A stretch of DNA of 64,000 bases, taken from Siphonodentalium dalli (taxonomy: Eukaryota > Mollusca > Scaphopoda > Gadilida > Siphonodentaliidae). This document shows positions 33,230 through 45,092 of this stretch, piece by piece. Made by a program: the position numbers and the translations under genes. Position 1 is the stretch's first letter; every line of letters starts with the position of its first letter. Where the stretch lies: NCBI GenBank assembly GCA_032622095.1, contig CP136067.1, forward strand, positions 200,348,052-200,412,051, in the 5' to 3' direction. The notes beneath the pieces were generated by a model that did not search any database, was not told where the DNA came from, and was given only the letters and a program-made list of their open reading frames with translations.

Positions 33230-34164
33230 TCAGCCCATCAAATGAGCAGCTGCGGATTGTATTATTGGGTAAGACGGGAGTCGGGAAAAGTGCCACAGGA
33301 AACACCATATTGGGCAAAAAACTATTTGAATCGAAAGTATCGAGTGCTTCGGTGACGGCAAAGTGTCGTTATGAAGATAATCCAGAGGTGCGAGTTGTTG
33401 ACACCCCCGGATTCTTTGACACCACGCTGTCCAACAAAGAGGTCACTGAGGAGATAATAAAGTGCTTAGGATTGTCACTTCCGGGAGCTCACGCTTTTAT
33501 CGTCGTTGTCAGCATCGGCAGATTCACAAAAGAAGAGGTTGACACTGTTAGCCTGATCAAGGCACAATTCGGTGAAGCAATTATGCGATACATGGTTGTC
33601 CTGTTCACGAGGATAGAGGATCTTGAGGACGAAGGTATTTCCATAGACGATTATGTGAAGACTGCTACAGGTGATCTTAAAAAGTTGCTTGGAGATTGCG
33701 AGAACAAGTATATTGGCTTTAATAACAAGGCAGGTGGGGAAGAGAAAATAAAGCAGTCGCGTGATCTCATTAACCTTGTGCATAAGATTGTGAAACGCAA
33801 TGGCGGGAACTATTATTCCAACGAGATTTATCTTGCTGCTAGGAAGTGCATGGAGGCAGAGGAGAAAAAGCGCATACGTGAGTTACAAGAAGAGATGGAT
33901 ATGAAAGTAGAAGCATTAAGAAAGGATAAGCGAATGACAGAGAAGGAGTTTATTGCTATGAAATTGAAATTGGAACGAGACTTTGAAAACAAGAAGTGTG
34001 GTATTGATGATTTGATCAGACAAGACCTTCAAAGAGGAAGAGTGGATATATTCACGGCGGCCGGCCACTTGTTAGACACCGTTGTAAACAAGACTGCAGA
34101 GGCATTGCAAAAAGCTGGAGAGGCGGTGGTTAAAACGGTAAAAGATGCATGTTCGATCATGTGA
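33230..34164 (+). CDS. GIMAP/AIG1-family GTPase, main exon, C-terminal CaaX box
   Basis: The exon opens after TTTTTTCTATTTAAAG and encodes 310 residues to the stop. It has the AIG1 GTPase domain: P-loop GKTGVGKS (G1) preceded by LRIVLLG, TGNTILG, DTPGFFD (G3), the family's conserved box [13 protein letters not shown]...RFTKEE, FTRIEDL in place of the usual G4, and YIGFNNKA (G5). A charged coiled coil follows (about 40 residues, [15 protein letters not shown] on), then an amphipathic segment ([20 protein letters not shown]) and the tail KDACSIM. CSIM fits a CaaX prenylation box. GIMAP proteins assemble on membranes and act in lymphocyte survival in vertebrates; mollusc copies are linked to immune response. 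The frame stays open upstream to 33121, but that part reads as intron. Confidence 0.9.
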
Positions 34165-34290
34165 TTGTATAATGAATGGTATCGGGTGACTTAATTGTGA
34201 TTGCGGACGTTACTCAAACTTATCAACAAAAGACCGACACAAGAGTTGAGATAGAGTCAACATTAGCATTCAATTATTCAGATGTATGAC

Positions 34291-34340
34291 ATGTATAGTA
34301 TTATTATTATTGTAACTATATTATACACCAGGTAGGGATT
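34291..34340. repeat. Left copy of a ~45 bp direct repeat flanking the retroelement
   Basis: ATGTATAGTATTATTATTAT and ACCAGGTAGGGATT match 35884-35928 with a few differences. Reads as a target duplication of the 5'-truncated retroelement between them. Confidence 0.5.
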
Positions 34341-35881
34341 ATTCTCAGCCTCCGGCACAATTCACCCTGCCAAGCAAGAGCTGTATAATAAATCGTTAAA
34401 AGCCTTATATAAACTTAACATAATGAACCATCAGTATATACCCGACTTCATCTTTTTTATCACGCAGTTAAACCTATTAAGTTATATGGCAGTGAAATAT
34501 GGGCCTGTTTTAAAACGGTTTCAAAAGCATGTAAGAAGGATGATGTACTACACAATATATTTGGAGGCCTTCCTGCTGAAAAATTAAACATGAAAGCATG
34601 CAAATACACATTGGGGGTTAATAAATTCACTTCCAATCTGGCAGTCATGTCTGAACTTGGCCGATTATCCATGTACTTCCCCAGTTATATCAATGCTGAA
34701 TTTTTGGTACAGGCTTGAGAATGACCGCCTATCTCCTTTGACGTGCAATGCATACAAATCTGGTAAGGATGTTAGTGTTATCAAAGAGATCGAACCAAGT
34801 TGGCATAAAAGTATTAAGTTTCTACTGAACCATCTTGGTGTAAACGAAGGGTCATTTTTCAAAGTAGCATGACTTCAAATAATAGCTTTGGTAACCTAGT
34901 AAAGAGTTTACTTTACAAGCATTGTTTAGCGAACTGGTCTGAACAAAGAAAAGAGCATACAACTAAAGGCAAATTAACCTCATATGTCAGCATGAAGTCG
35001 TGTTTTCAAATGGAGAGTTACCTTACAAAAAAAAATACGAATTCATGAGAGTAATCACCAAAATCAGAATTAGCGCCCATAAACTGAAGATAGAAACTGC
35101 GAGATACTCAAAACACACACAAAAGAAAGGAACTAAAAATATAACAGAACTGTCAACATGTTAAACATCTAAAATTGGCAAATGAGAAAATATGTTTGAA
35201 TTGCGATGACAAACAAGTTGAGAATGAGGTTCATTTCAGTATGAAATTTAAAAAATACATTAATATTCGAAAACAGTTTCTAGATGAAATCGGCTATTCA
35301 CCTCAGAAAATGAGTGCATACTAAAATTACTGGGTCGATATTTGTGTAACTGCTTCTTGGAAAGTGACGGGAGTAAACCAATACCAGAATAAAATAATCT
35401 ATACTCATGTCTCATGACATCGTATATATACCGATTAGTAGAGTTACAGTTTACTGTCCGTATACACTTGCAGATTGTATAGTACATACTTCTATATGAA
35501 CCTTTTTATAGTATCCATATTCATGTCAAGTACCGTAGTTACCCTGTCTAATGACTCATATCAACAATTTTGCAATAAAAGTTGGGACCTGACAACTCTC
35601 AACTTTTTTGCACTCTGGAAGCAGTGATCGGACTGCAGACTTACAATATATTATATAGTTGATAAGTACCATACGTTTGCACCATTCAATTTCAAACATT
35701 TACATTTACCAACCCTAGACTAATCAGAGTAACTACTTGACTGGATTACTATAATCAAGTTATATAGTATGTTTTGTTTGTTTAGGTAAAATATACCAGT
35801 TTATTTTCTAGTCATACCTCTCGGGGTCCATTGTATGTAAAATTCATGCATTTGGTTTCAATAAATCTATCTATCTATATT
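34341..35881 (+). pseudogene. 5'-truncated non-LTR retrotransposon remnant
   Basis: From about 34467 the plus strand reads KLYGSEIWACF, LGVNKFTSNLAVMSELGRLS; later frames give NWSEQRKEHTT and ITKIRISAHKLKIETARY. These are the conserved C-terminal blocks after the reverse transcriptase of non-LTR elements ('LYGsEiW', 'LGV.k.tsN.av.gELGR', 'RiSaHkL.iE.gRY'). Frameshifts and stops break the frame several times (first near 34720). The reverse transcriptase itself is absent, as expected of 5' truncation. The 3' end is an ATCT microsatellite (35866-35879), a tail type common in such elements. It lies just downstream of the GIMAP gene; an AATAAA at 34387-34392 could serve that gene. Confidence 0.75.
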
Positions 35882-35883
35882 AA

Positions 35884-35928
35884 ATGTAGTATTATTATTG
35901 TACCTATATTATATACCAGGTATGGGTT
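35884..35928. repeat. Right copy of the ~45 bp flanking direct repeat
   Basis: See 34291-34340. It follows the ATCT tail directly, as a target duplication should. Confidence 0.5.
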
Positions 35929-36083
35929 CTATATTCTGGTCGTTAAAAACCATAGTGTGCGAAGCACATCGAACAATGTATAACATCATACACACATGTA
36001 TATTGCAACGTTGACAGCACTGTGTGATAAGATCGAACACCAATGCTATAAGGTATGGCAAGCCGTTTTTACATTTTCGATTT

Positions 36084-36600
36084 ATTTGGACTTAAATGCA
36101 AATATTTGCACTTAAGTCCAAATAGCGAATTGTACTTAAGTCCAAATACCACATAATTGTGAATTCGGCGAGGAATTGTACTTAAGTGCAAATGAATTAC
36201 ACTTAAGTGTAAATAATGATATTTTCATCTATTTGCACTTTTAAGTCCAATTCCTCGTCGAATTCACAATTATGTGGTATTTCGACTTAGTACAATTCAT
36301 TTGCACTTAAGTGCAATTCAATTAACTGTATAAGAAACACCCCCATCAGATATTAGGCAGGTCTGGTTTTGCTCATAGGGCGGAGTTGTGGGAAAATGGC
36401 CGTCTAATTCAGTCATGTCAGAATTAACTGCACAATAATATTCATCTAACAAACAATTAACTAGTTCCTACTTAACATTTGCACTTAAGTCCAAATATTT
36501 GCACTTAAGTCCAAATATTTAGATTCAAGTCCAAATATTTGCACTTAGGTCCAATGAAATTGATAGACACATATTTGTGCTTAAGCGATTTGCGCTTAAG
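36084..36600. repeat. CTTAAG palindromic-unit repeat (two blocks)
   Basis: Units of 20 bp, GCACTTAAGTCCAAATATTT and close variants, are each centred on ACTTAAGT. The first block (to 36325) is also a large inverted repeat about a point near 36205, with arms sharing ACCACATAATTGTGAATTCG. The second block (36478-36600) is shorter. Same family at 39899-40152. Confidence 0.75.
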
Positions 36601-36626
36601 CGCAAATCTATATCTATATTTGCGAA

Positions 36627-36657
<31 letters not shown>
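36627..36657. repeat. (TCTG)n microsatellite
   Basis: About seven TCTG units. A shorter, interrupted copy lies at 38454-38482, at the other edge of the same repeat block. Confidence 0.9.
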
Positions 36658-36734
36658 GTTCTATAGAAATTCACAGGGGACCATCTAGATGATGCCAAAG
36701 GGGTCTACTAGGAGTAGCTTTTTACGAGAAAGAT

Positions 36735-37560
36735 AATGGTCGGGGTTAGAATTTTCTAAAGTGACGCCGTTGTTGTCAGGGGCAGAAAAGGGGGAGGGGC
36801 AGGAAAAAAAATTGTCGCCGATTGCCACCAAACTTATATATAATAATCCCCATGATATGAGGAATCTAATGGTGTGGTTTAAATGTGGCAAAAGTCGCAC
36901 CGTTCGCGTCAGGGGTGCCCGGAAGGGGGAGGGGGAGATTTTTTTTCTGTCGCCGATTTCCACCAAACTTATATATAATCATCCCCATGATATGAAGAAT
37001 CCAACGGTGTGGTTTAAATATGTCAAAAGTGGCGTCGTTCGAGTCAGGGATGCCCGGAAGGGGAGAGGGGCACCAAAATTGATCAAACTAATTTTAGCGC
37101 CGATCTTCACAAAATTGATATATATTCTTCTTCATGATACAAGGAATCTAGGCCGGGGTTAGAATTTTCTAAAGTGACGCCGTTGTTGTCAGGGGCGGTA
37201 AAGGGGGAGGGCAGAAAACAAATTGTCACCGATTGCCACCAAACTTATATATAATAATCCCGATGATATGAGGAATCTAATGGTGCGGTTTAAATATGGC
37301 AAAAGTCGCGCCGTTCGCGTCAGGGGTGCCAGGAAGGGGGAGGGGCAGATTGTTTTTCTGTCGCCGATTTCCACCAAACTTACATATAATCATCCCCATG
37401 ATATGAAGAATCCAACGGTTTGGTTTAAATATGTCAAAAGTGGCGTCGTTCGAGTCAGAGATGCCCGGAAGGGGAGAGGGGCACCAAAATTGTTAAAACT
37501 AATTTTAGCGCCGATCTCCACAAAATTGATATATATTCTTCTTCATGATACAAGGCATCT
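36735..37560. repeat. 411 bp tandem duplication
   Basis: GGGGTTAGAATTTTCTAAAG recurs at 36743 and 37154, and sequence between matches throughout with few differences. Each copy holds three ~125 bp sub-repeats built around CCACCAAACTTATATATAAT and CATGATATGA. The long plus-strand frames here mirror one another because of the duplication and show no domain. Confidence 0.8.
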
Positions 37561-38720
37561 AATTGTGCGATTTAACAATGCCAAGTTGTTGTCTTTTGAA
37601 TGATAGATTGGGAGGGGGTGGATTGCCAATGCCTCATTAAGATTCATCAGAAGAAACATCAGGACAAATAACCATAAAACAAAAGAACTAGCTTATAAAT
37701 CATATATCTGTCCTTAGATGGAATATTTTGCCACCACACTTATAAAAAATCATCCCCATGGTATGAGGAGTCTAATGGTGTGGCTTATATCTGCAAAATC
37801 TGGCTTCATTTGAGTCAGGGTTGCATTGAAAGGGACAGGGACACCAAAATTGATGCACAATGTTTTTGCCCCAATTTCCACCAAATTGATACACGTTCTT
37901 ATCCATGATACGAGGAATCTAATCGTGTGATTTAAAGACGCCATAGTGGTGCTGTTTGGGTGAGAGATGGGGGAGGGATTGGCACCAAATTTGATAAAAA
38001 AAATTGTTTAGTCGCCGATTATCACCAAACTTATAAACAATCATCTCCATGATATCAGGAGTGTAATCGTGTGGAGTAGGATGTCACAAGTGGGGTCATT
38101 CGCGTCAGTGGTGTATAGAGATTATATCTATATGTTTAGTGACGATTTCCACCAGATTGATACATATTCTTCTCTGTGATACGAGGAATCTTATCGTGTC
38201 GTTTAGATACACCAAATTTGTGCCCTATGGGTGAGAGATATGGGGACCTTAAATTTGATACGAATTTGTATACTCGCCAATTTTCACCAATTTCATATAT
38301 ATGCATCTCTAATCTCTAATGAGTCTTAGTGTGTGCAGCTTGAATCTGAAATAGGGACGGAAGGGTCACCAAAACTGATACAAAATAGTTTTAGTACTAA
38401 CTACCATCAAATTCAGACACGTTCTTCTCAAATGATACAAGAAATCAAATCATACTGTCTGTCTGTCTTTCTGTCTGTCTGTGTGCGTTCTATATATAAC
38501 TTCACGCGGTACAATCGAGATGGCACCAAGGCGTTCTAAGAGGAGTATCTTTTTACAAGGAAGATAATGGTGCGGGTTAAAATTTTCTAAAATGACGCAG
38601 TTGGTGTCAGGAGAAGAAAAGGGGGAGGTCGGCAAAATTAAAAAAAATATTGTAAAATAGTTTTGTCGCCGATTTCCACCAAACGAATACATAATCACCT
38701 TCGCAATATGGCGTTGTTCG
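37561..38720. repeat. Diverged continuation of the same ~125 bp repeat
   Basis: Further units (CCACCAAACTTAT, CCATGATA, GAGGAATCTAAT, GTGTGATTTAAA) continue to the TCTG-like run and a last unit near 38560-38720. No gene. Confidence 0.6.
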
Positions 38721-39898
38721 AGTCAGCGTTGCATCAAAATTGATTTAATAAACTATCACACAATGAGCTAACAAAAAGAGATACATAGAAGAAGCATTAA
38801 ACGTATATTTATCATTATATTGAAGAGATACATATATTCGTGCAAATTGAGATACCTCGATCCGTCAGAGGATTGCATATATATTATAACAAAACAGTTT
38901 CCACAAAAAAGTTACAATTTGTCAAGAGATATGAAAGGCCTGTTCAAATAGTGGTCACAGTGTGCAGTCAAATATAGTTTCTTCTGATATACAAGAAAAT
39001 GCAGTTAGTAGCATAAGTCAGGATCCTCCCAATACTGACATCTGACAAGGGTTTTATAACAGACTCATCGACTGACATAAACAACTCAAAATCTCGCTCT
39101 GTGTCTGGCACATGTAGCTGATATTTATGCGCATCAACTTTTCGTTTAAACTGAGAATGTTTAGCCAATATATAGCACCATGAACAGAGGAGCACCTGGA
39201 AATTTCTTTGAAACATCTGTATCTTCATGGAGATATGATAGCCAGGTGTCCTCGAGATCTTAGTCCAACCCTCTAAATTGATTGATACATCTCAATATTT
39301 AAAACCCAATTATCATCTTTTATCGAACTACTGTGTTTATGATGTTCACGTATCATATTATTACGTCTAATGTATACGCAGTTGTAAATAAATAAATACT
39401 TCATTATTGTTGGAACGGATTAATCACGATAAACAGAATGACAATTGACAAGGTGAGCCACTACTTATATTCCATGACTGTAATAATCATGTTTTATGAT
39501 GCTATTTGAATATACAGTTTATGAGAAAACGTATAACACTTTAAGCAAGGGCATTCTCTATCCCCAACAAATATCCACAGCATACAGAGGGTTTCACATC
39601 GCATTAACCTGGGCAACGCCGGGTAACCCTGCTAGTATATAATAAATGTGAAAAAGGCCTCCCATAGTAGCCTACATGCTGTCAAATAACAATTGAATCA
39701 AATCGTGAATTAATTTTACTTCATTCATGCACGCAGTTAGCGTATATGAAGATGCCAATTCGAGTTTGAACCATTTTCAATGATACCGAAAACAAGCCAC
39801 ATGGCAAAAGGGACGCATTTCTATGGAGTTTGACTGTCAATCAAGACTTGCAGGAATATAACATTACAAAGAAGGGTTGGTTGATTGATTTAAACCAG
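38721..39898. other. Spacer, no gene recognised
   Basis: A minus-strand frame of 86 codons (38968-39228) has no recognisable domain. Nothing else to report. Confidence 0.4.
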
Positions 39899-40152
39899 AT
39901 GAATTGCACTTAAGTGCAAATGAATTACACTTAAGTACAAATCAAATCACTATTTGATATCCTATTTGGACTTAAGTGCAAATATTTGGACTTAAGTGAA
40001 AATAATTGGACTTAAGTGATATATTTGGACTTAAGTGCAAATATTTTGACTTAAGTCAAAATAATTGTACTTAAGTGCAATTATTTGGACTTAAGTCCAA
40101 ATGATTTGCACTTAAGTACAATTAGTGAATTGATTTGCATTTAAGTGCATGT
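39899..40152. repeat. CTTAAG palindromic-unit repeat, third block
   Basis: About ten units such as TTTGGACTTAAGTGCAAAT in both orientations. Outer edges are GAATTGCACTTAAG and CATTTAAGTGCATG. Confidence 0.75.
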
Positions 40153-41055
40153 TCAAAACATCGAACACCCAGTTCCGGTATACAAGTCGATGTCATATAT
40201 AGTTTCAATAAAAAATGAGTAGTGCCATATATTTATTGAAAACTATAACATATAGATGTCACAAACATCAAATAGTGTGTTGACTCTGTTCAAAAAAACA
40301 ATTTTAACACAATAATTTATATTTATGGCTAATAATATGATCTTGGTGGCGTTACCATTTCTGATTATGGTTTTCTTGTATCCAGTGTCTGGGTCAGAGA
40401 TAGAATGTTGGCGCACGTTATTTGAGTCTGGTATCAGAGTCAAGGGGCGGCAGCAGACTCAGTTGTTTCCACCAAACATAAGTCGATTAATCATATTTTA
40501 TTTGAATAATTATATCCCGAATAGTTGTTATATCGGCGATTCGGAGGTAATGGGGAAGGGGCACTAATACGTTATAGGAATAGGAGCTGGCTATTTAGTT
40601 TGTTTACTTTGTTAACGCGTGCAACATCAACTGACTGAATTTTGCTGGATAAAGGATCACATCATAATGATATTATTATGTCCGGGGCAGAATACATAGT
40701 TTTTAGATTCACTTGAACTCTTAAAGCTCTTATGTTATTATGTCAACTCAAGTCACTGCTATTTCGTTGTCCCGTTAAAAGCTGTGATATATGTCTGGGA
40801 GGTTAAACATAATAATTATGTTTTTTTCATGATGTGAATACATGGGAATGATCGATTGTTGACCCGCTCACCTTAAAGCCACTGTAATAAAATGTTACCA
40901 CTGTGACAGTAAACTGGTTTATTCCATAGAAAATATAATATTTGTTCTGAACTCCACAATAGTTGTCAATTGAAAGTAGTAGTGTAATGTGAAAAAAAGT
41001 GTATTTTATCACAATGTTTACAAGCATACGAAGTGATAGTGTGACGTATTAAGGA
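40153..41055. other. Spacer, no gene recognised
   Basis: Short open frames only. No repeat borders seen. Confidence 0.4.
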
Positions 41056-41995
41056 CTTTGCTAACCCAATTTTCCCCAAATTTAATGGAGTCCAAAATAA
41101 AGGTTTATGTTCACTTTTATTAATAACCACAGTAATCAAACCCATGGATGCAACATTTGAAGAGTATAATTCATGGTAGATTATGTTAGAAATTCATAAT
41201 GTGAAATTTGTAGAAGTTTTTTAAATCATTTTTTTCGAACCCAAATTCAACAAGCACAACGATCATATCCTAGAAAAAGATATGGGTATGTGTACTGAAC
41301 ACTGAAGAATGATGAACAATAAAGATATACTTACATTTCTTCAGTTTTGTTAAGACTTTTGGCTTGGAAGCAGTTGTTTACAAATGGTAGATTTCATTGC
41401 TCAGAAAAGCTATTTGGGAACTGAATTTGATGGGTCAAGTTAATGTTCACTCAAGCCAGCTGGGATTATGACCAGCAGGTGCTGACCCGTGATAATATTA
41501 TATCCTATTCAAGCTGATTGGTGATCCACTTTCTGTGCCATGGGGTACCACCAGATTGGGGATTACACAGTTCTTTTGTCAAGAGATTCACAACAAACCA
41601 CTTTCCACAGATATTAACACTTAACTGTCACCTCACTACAAGCGATGTTAGGAAAGTTTCTAAATTATTTGTAAACAATTGGTTCTTAGTAATTTTATCG
41701 AAGAATGCTTGATAAATATAAATATTATTTTATTGTTCATCATTCTTTAGTGTTCAGTACACATTGCCATATTTGTTTTCTTTGATATGGACTTTGTGTT
41801 TATTGATTTTGGGTTCGAACAAATAGATTTTAAAAACCTCTAAAATTTCACATTTAGTATTTCTAACATATTCCACCCTGAATTATAGTCTTAAAATGTT
41901 GCATTCATGGGGTTGGTTACTGTGATTACTAACAAAAGTGAACATAAACCTTTATTTTGACTCCATCAAATTTGGGGAAAATTGGGTTAGCAAAG
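41056..41995. mobile_element. Foldback element with ~270 bp arms
   Basis: Ends CTTTGCTAACCCAATTTTCC and TTGGGTTAGCAAAG. The inner parts of the arms match too (TGTTCAGTACACAT / TGTGTACTGAACAC; ATTGTTCATCATTCTTTAG / GAAGAATGATGAACAAT). The ~400 bp centre has a 64-codon frame without recognisable domain. A fragment of the same family is at 25881-26043. Confidence 0.75.
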
Positions 41996-42399
41996 TAAAG
42001 GTAAACTTAAATTACTATTAATTACGTGCCATATGCGATGCGCCTATCAACATGGACATTATAACAAACTACATTATGACACTAAGATGTAAATATTTCC
42101 GATATATATGGCATCATGCATTGATTATTTAGGTAAAATATATTAAAATTGACGAAAAATCCTGCCACTGAATGGACATGGGCGTAATGTATGCTATTGC
42201 AAGATATACATGTAGCTATGTATACACGGGACTTCGACATAAAGCAGCAGTATCAGAACCGATTTCACTAGCTGGTTTAGGTGGAAGGAAACTTAAATTG
42301 GACTAAATTTATAGTAAAGAATTAATAGCAATGCTGTGTCTCCCACGTTAAATATTTAAATAAAACCTCAATATAAAATCTAGACATCTCAGAGTATGT
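41996..42399. other. Spacer, no gene recognised
   Basis: No feature supported. Confidence 0.4.
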
Positions 42400-43932
42400 T
42401 TACATTGCTGTAGATCTGTTTAAGAAATAAATACACGGTGTATCGGTGTGTATGGTCAAGTTGTACCACAAAAAACTGATTGTAGCGGAGTCCTACAATC
42501 AGTTTTTTGTGGTACAACTTGACCATACACACCGATACACCGTGTATTTATTTCTTTTGTAATACGACTGAATTTTTCTGGTCATAATTCGACTGAATAG
42601 TCAACGAAATACTGCGCTTTTTCGGTCTCCGGTGAGAAAACATTTCGTGGTGTAATTCGTATTGGGCGTACTCGATTTCTTTGCACGGAGTACTCTGGTA
42701 ATTTGTTTGCGTAAATAATCGTTGTGATTGGCTAAAAATGATGTGTTTTCAGCGGCGCCCGTTCCTTTCATTTAAATTGTACAGGAAATACGATTGCGGT
42801 CATTTCTGTTTTGAACGTTGTTGGGACAATATGAATATGATCATCGACTATGGACAATTTTCCTTACACAAAGCGATCTAAATGATCTAGTTTACTAAAC
42901 TAATCTTATTTCCCTTCTGGTGAACAAACGCTTTCAGTTTCAAATTGATTCCGAAATATCGAATATGATCGAGATTCGAATCGACGAATGCACAGCCCGG
43001 CCCCATGGAAAATACAATTTTACCGATTTATTTTGTCATTTAATATACTTATTAAGTAACTTTCTTTGGTCGTAACATATATCAATATACCATAACATCT
43101 GGACCATATGCATTGGCAACCAAACTGCTTTCAAGCGACAAATCGCTAGAAAATTCGCAAGATTGTCAAGATGTAGCAAAATTCAAAGGGTTACGGGTGC
43201 GGGTGTACTCCGTTGATGCCCCGTTTGCTCGGAGTTAGAAAAGACGGGAAAAGTCTCGTGCGGCGATCTGAATAAACCGATTTTTTTCGTGGTACAATTG
43301 GAAAAAGTAGAATTGTACCACAAAACTGGAACGAGATAGCCATGGTAACTCGGGCCACTGGCCAATCAGGACATGGCTTTTAAGCATAGTTAGGCAGGGT
43401 CGTATTACAAATACAGTTCTACACGCATACTAGTGTAAACGGATTGATATAGAAATGCACACAGAAAGAAAACGGTATTCGTTCGTGTGAGCAAAAATCG
43501 TGTCCGTTATAAGTCCCGGTCAGCACCGAGGAATGGAGACAGGCAAATCTGATTTGATTAATTGTTACTCGGGATTGGCGAATGTGCACACTGAATCTTT
43601 CTTTGTCATTTCAACCCATGTATTTCACACTGTGTGAGCGAGAACCTGTGTACTGGTAGATGAAGTAACCCTATTTCTGTTGTTTATTGTGTATTCATAT
43701 ATGTGATTTGCGCCTTTCAATCTTTCTTCGAACTATTATCAACTTGTGCTTTGGTCTGCTGATAGTTTTTTGATTTTTTTTTTGTCTGGCCTAAACTGAC
43801 CCGACGTAATATAGTGAATTGTCAATTACCAGAGTACTGATGAGCGTTCATTATCAGTAATCATGTTGTGATCACAGTAATCTGGGACACGTGACTTCAC
43901 ACAGATCTGTATCCAGATCTACAGCAATGTAA
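42400..43932. mobile_element. Nested foldback cluster with a perfect 63 bp hairpin
   Basis: An outer 19 bp pair (TTACATTGCTGTAGATCTG at 42400, complement at 43914-43932) encloses a perfect hairpin at 42423-42555 (two 63 bp arms, 7 bp loop CGGAGTC), then an 856 bp element at 42556-43411 with 13 bp ends TTTGTAATACGAC / GTCGTATTACAAA. The words TTGTACCACAAAA and GTGGTACAA from the hairpin recur as a small hairpin at 43289-43324. No transposase frame. Confidence 0.7.
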
Positions 43933-44362
43933 AGAGACCCTTAATGTATTATTTAATTAATTTTATAAATAGATGAGATAATAGAATAATGAAAAGCTTG
44001 GGGAAAACGTAAGTTGTCTAAGCAAGATATGCAACCAAAATAAACTTATCATCTGAACGTTACCTCTAAATGATTGAATAGGAATCCCAAGTCAGCTGCA
44101 CTTATATTATTCAAACACGCTCCAAATAAATAATATGCATCAGTGTATATATTTGTAAACTTAGTTCCTTTAGATAGAACCGGGTAATATGTATGGACTA
44201 TTCATTTAAAGAGACACAAGGCACTGGCATTGGTTGGATATTAAAAAGAAACAAGGTTTGTTAAATAATCATTACAAAAAGATGGAAAATAGATAGCATT
44301 TGTTCTTATTTTTATTATTTATATTTCTGCAGTTAAACTTTTTTGAAAACTCATTTTATCAA
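43933..44362. other. Spacer, no gene recognised
   Basis: No feature supported. Confidence 0.4.
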
Positions 44363-44611
44363 CCAAGCCGTGAAATAGTGTGTCTGTCATTTGCAGAATG
44401 AGATCCCCAGAGGGTGAATTTAGTGATGCTACCCCGCATAGCAGGCTAGCATCACCAAATTCACCATCTGGGGACCTCATTCTGCTTACACCTCAGCAGA
44501 ATGAGGTTCTCAGAGGGTGAATTTGGTGATGCAAGCCCACTATGCAGGGTAGCATCACTACATTCACTTTCTGGGACCTCATTCTGCAAATGACAGACAT
44601 TTCAAGGCTTG
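44363..44611. repeat. GCAGAATGAGG palindrome family, double copy
   Basis: Outer inverted ends (CAAGCCGTGAAATAG / ATTTCAAGGCTTG) enclose two hairpins with arms GCAGAATGAGGTCC...GGTGAATTTAGTGATGC. Other copies: 47012-47107, 47722-47873 and 58698-59133. Confidence 0.8.
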
Positions 44612-45092
44612 TTGTCAACACACATCATAACCCCCCCCCCCCCCCCCCCCCTTGTCTTCGTAACAAAATTGTTTTTATGATTTTAATATTTCCCCTCTGT
44701 CATTGCCTTAATAATACTATTATGTCCCTTTGACCATGTTACAAATTTGCAGTATTAAAAGCTGACATAAATATTTGGATTGACATCACATATACAGAAT
44801 GTAAGAAATATAACATTTTTTGTTGGGTTACAATTGATTTTTATTTGACAGCTCGGTTTCTCATAATGCAGAACGAATTGTAACCAACAAACATTTCAAA
44901 TAAAAATGTAAGATTCCTTTACATTCTTTATCAGTCCAGTTTGCTGAGGTTTTCAAATTCAATTGTTTTCACCGATGGTCAGCAAGAGTTTGATTTTTAC
45001 TGCCAATCAACTGTGTGGGATTCCAAGGAATCTTGGTATATCAAGACATAGGTCCCAGTAAGATCTAGAAAAGTGCGTTTCCCCACATAATA
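44493..45092. repeat. ~600 bp duplicated block, copy 1
   Basis: Nearly identical to 47012-47622, in the same orientation and 2519 bp apart. Contains a palindrome of the GCAGAATGAGG family, a C run (44631-44651), then unique sequence ending CCCCACATAATA. The open frames in it are not coding. Confidence 0.85.

Noticed and set aside
36761-37603. Two long plus-strand frames (133 and 126 codons) that resemble each other
   Set aside because: Their similarity follows from the 411 bp tandem duplication; the protein is a repeat of basic, low-information segments.
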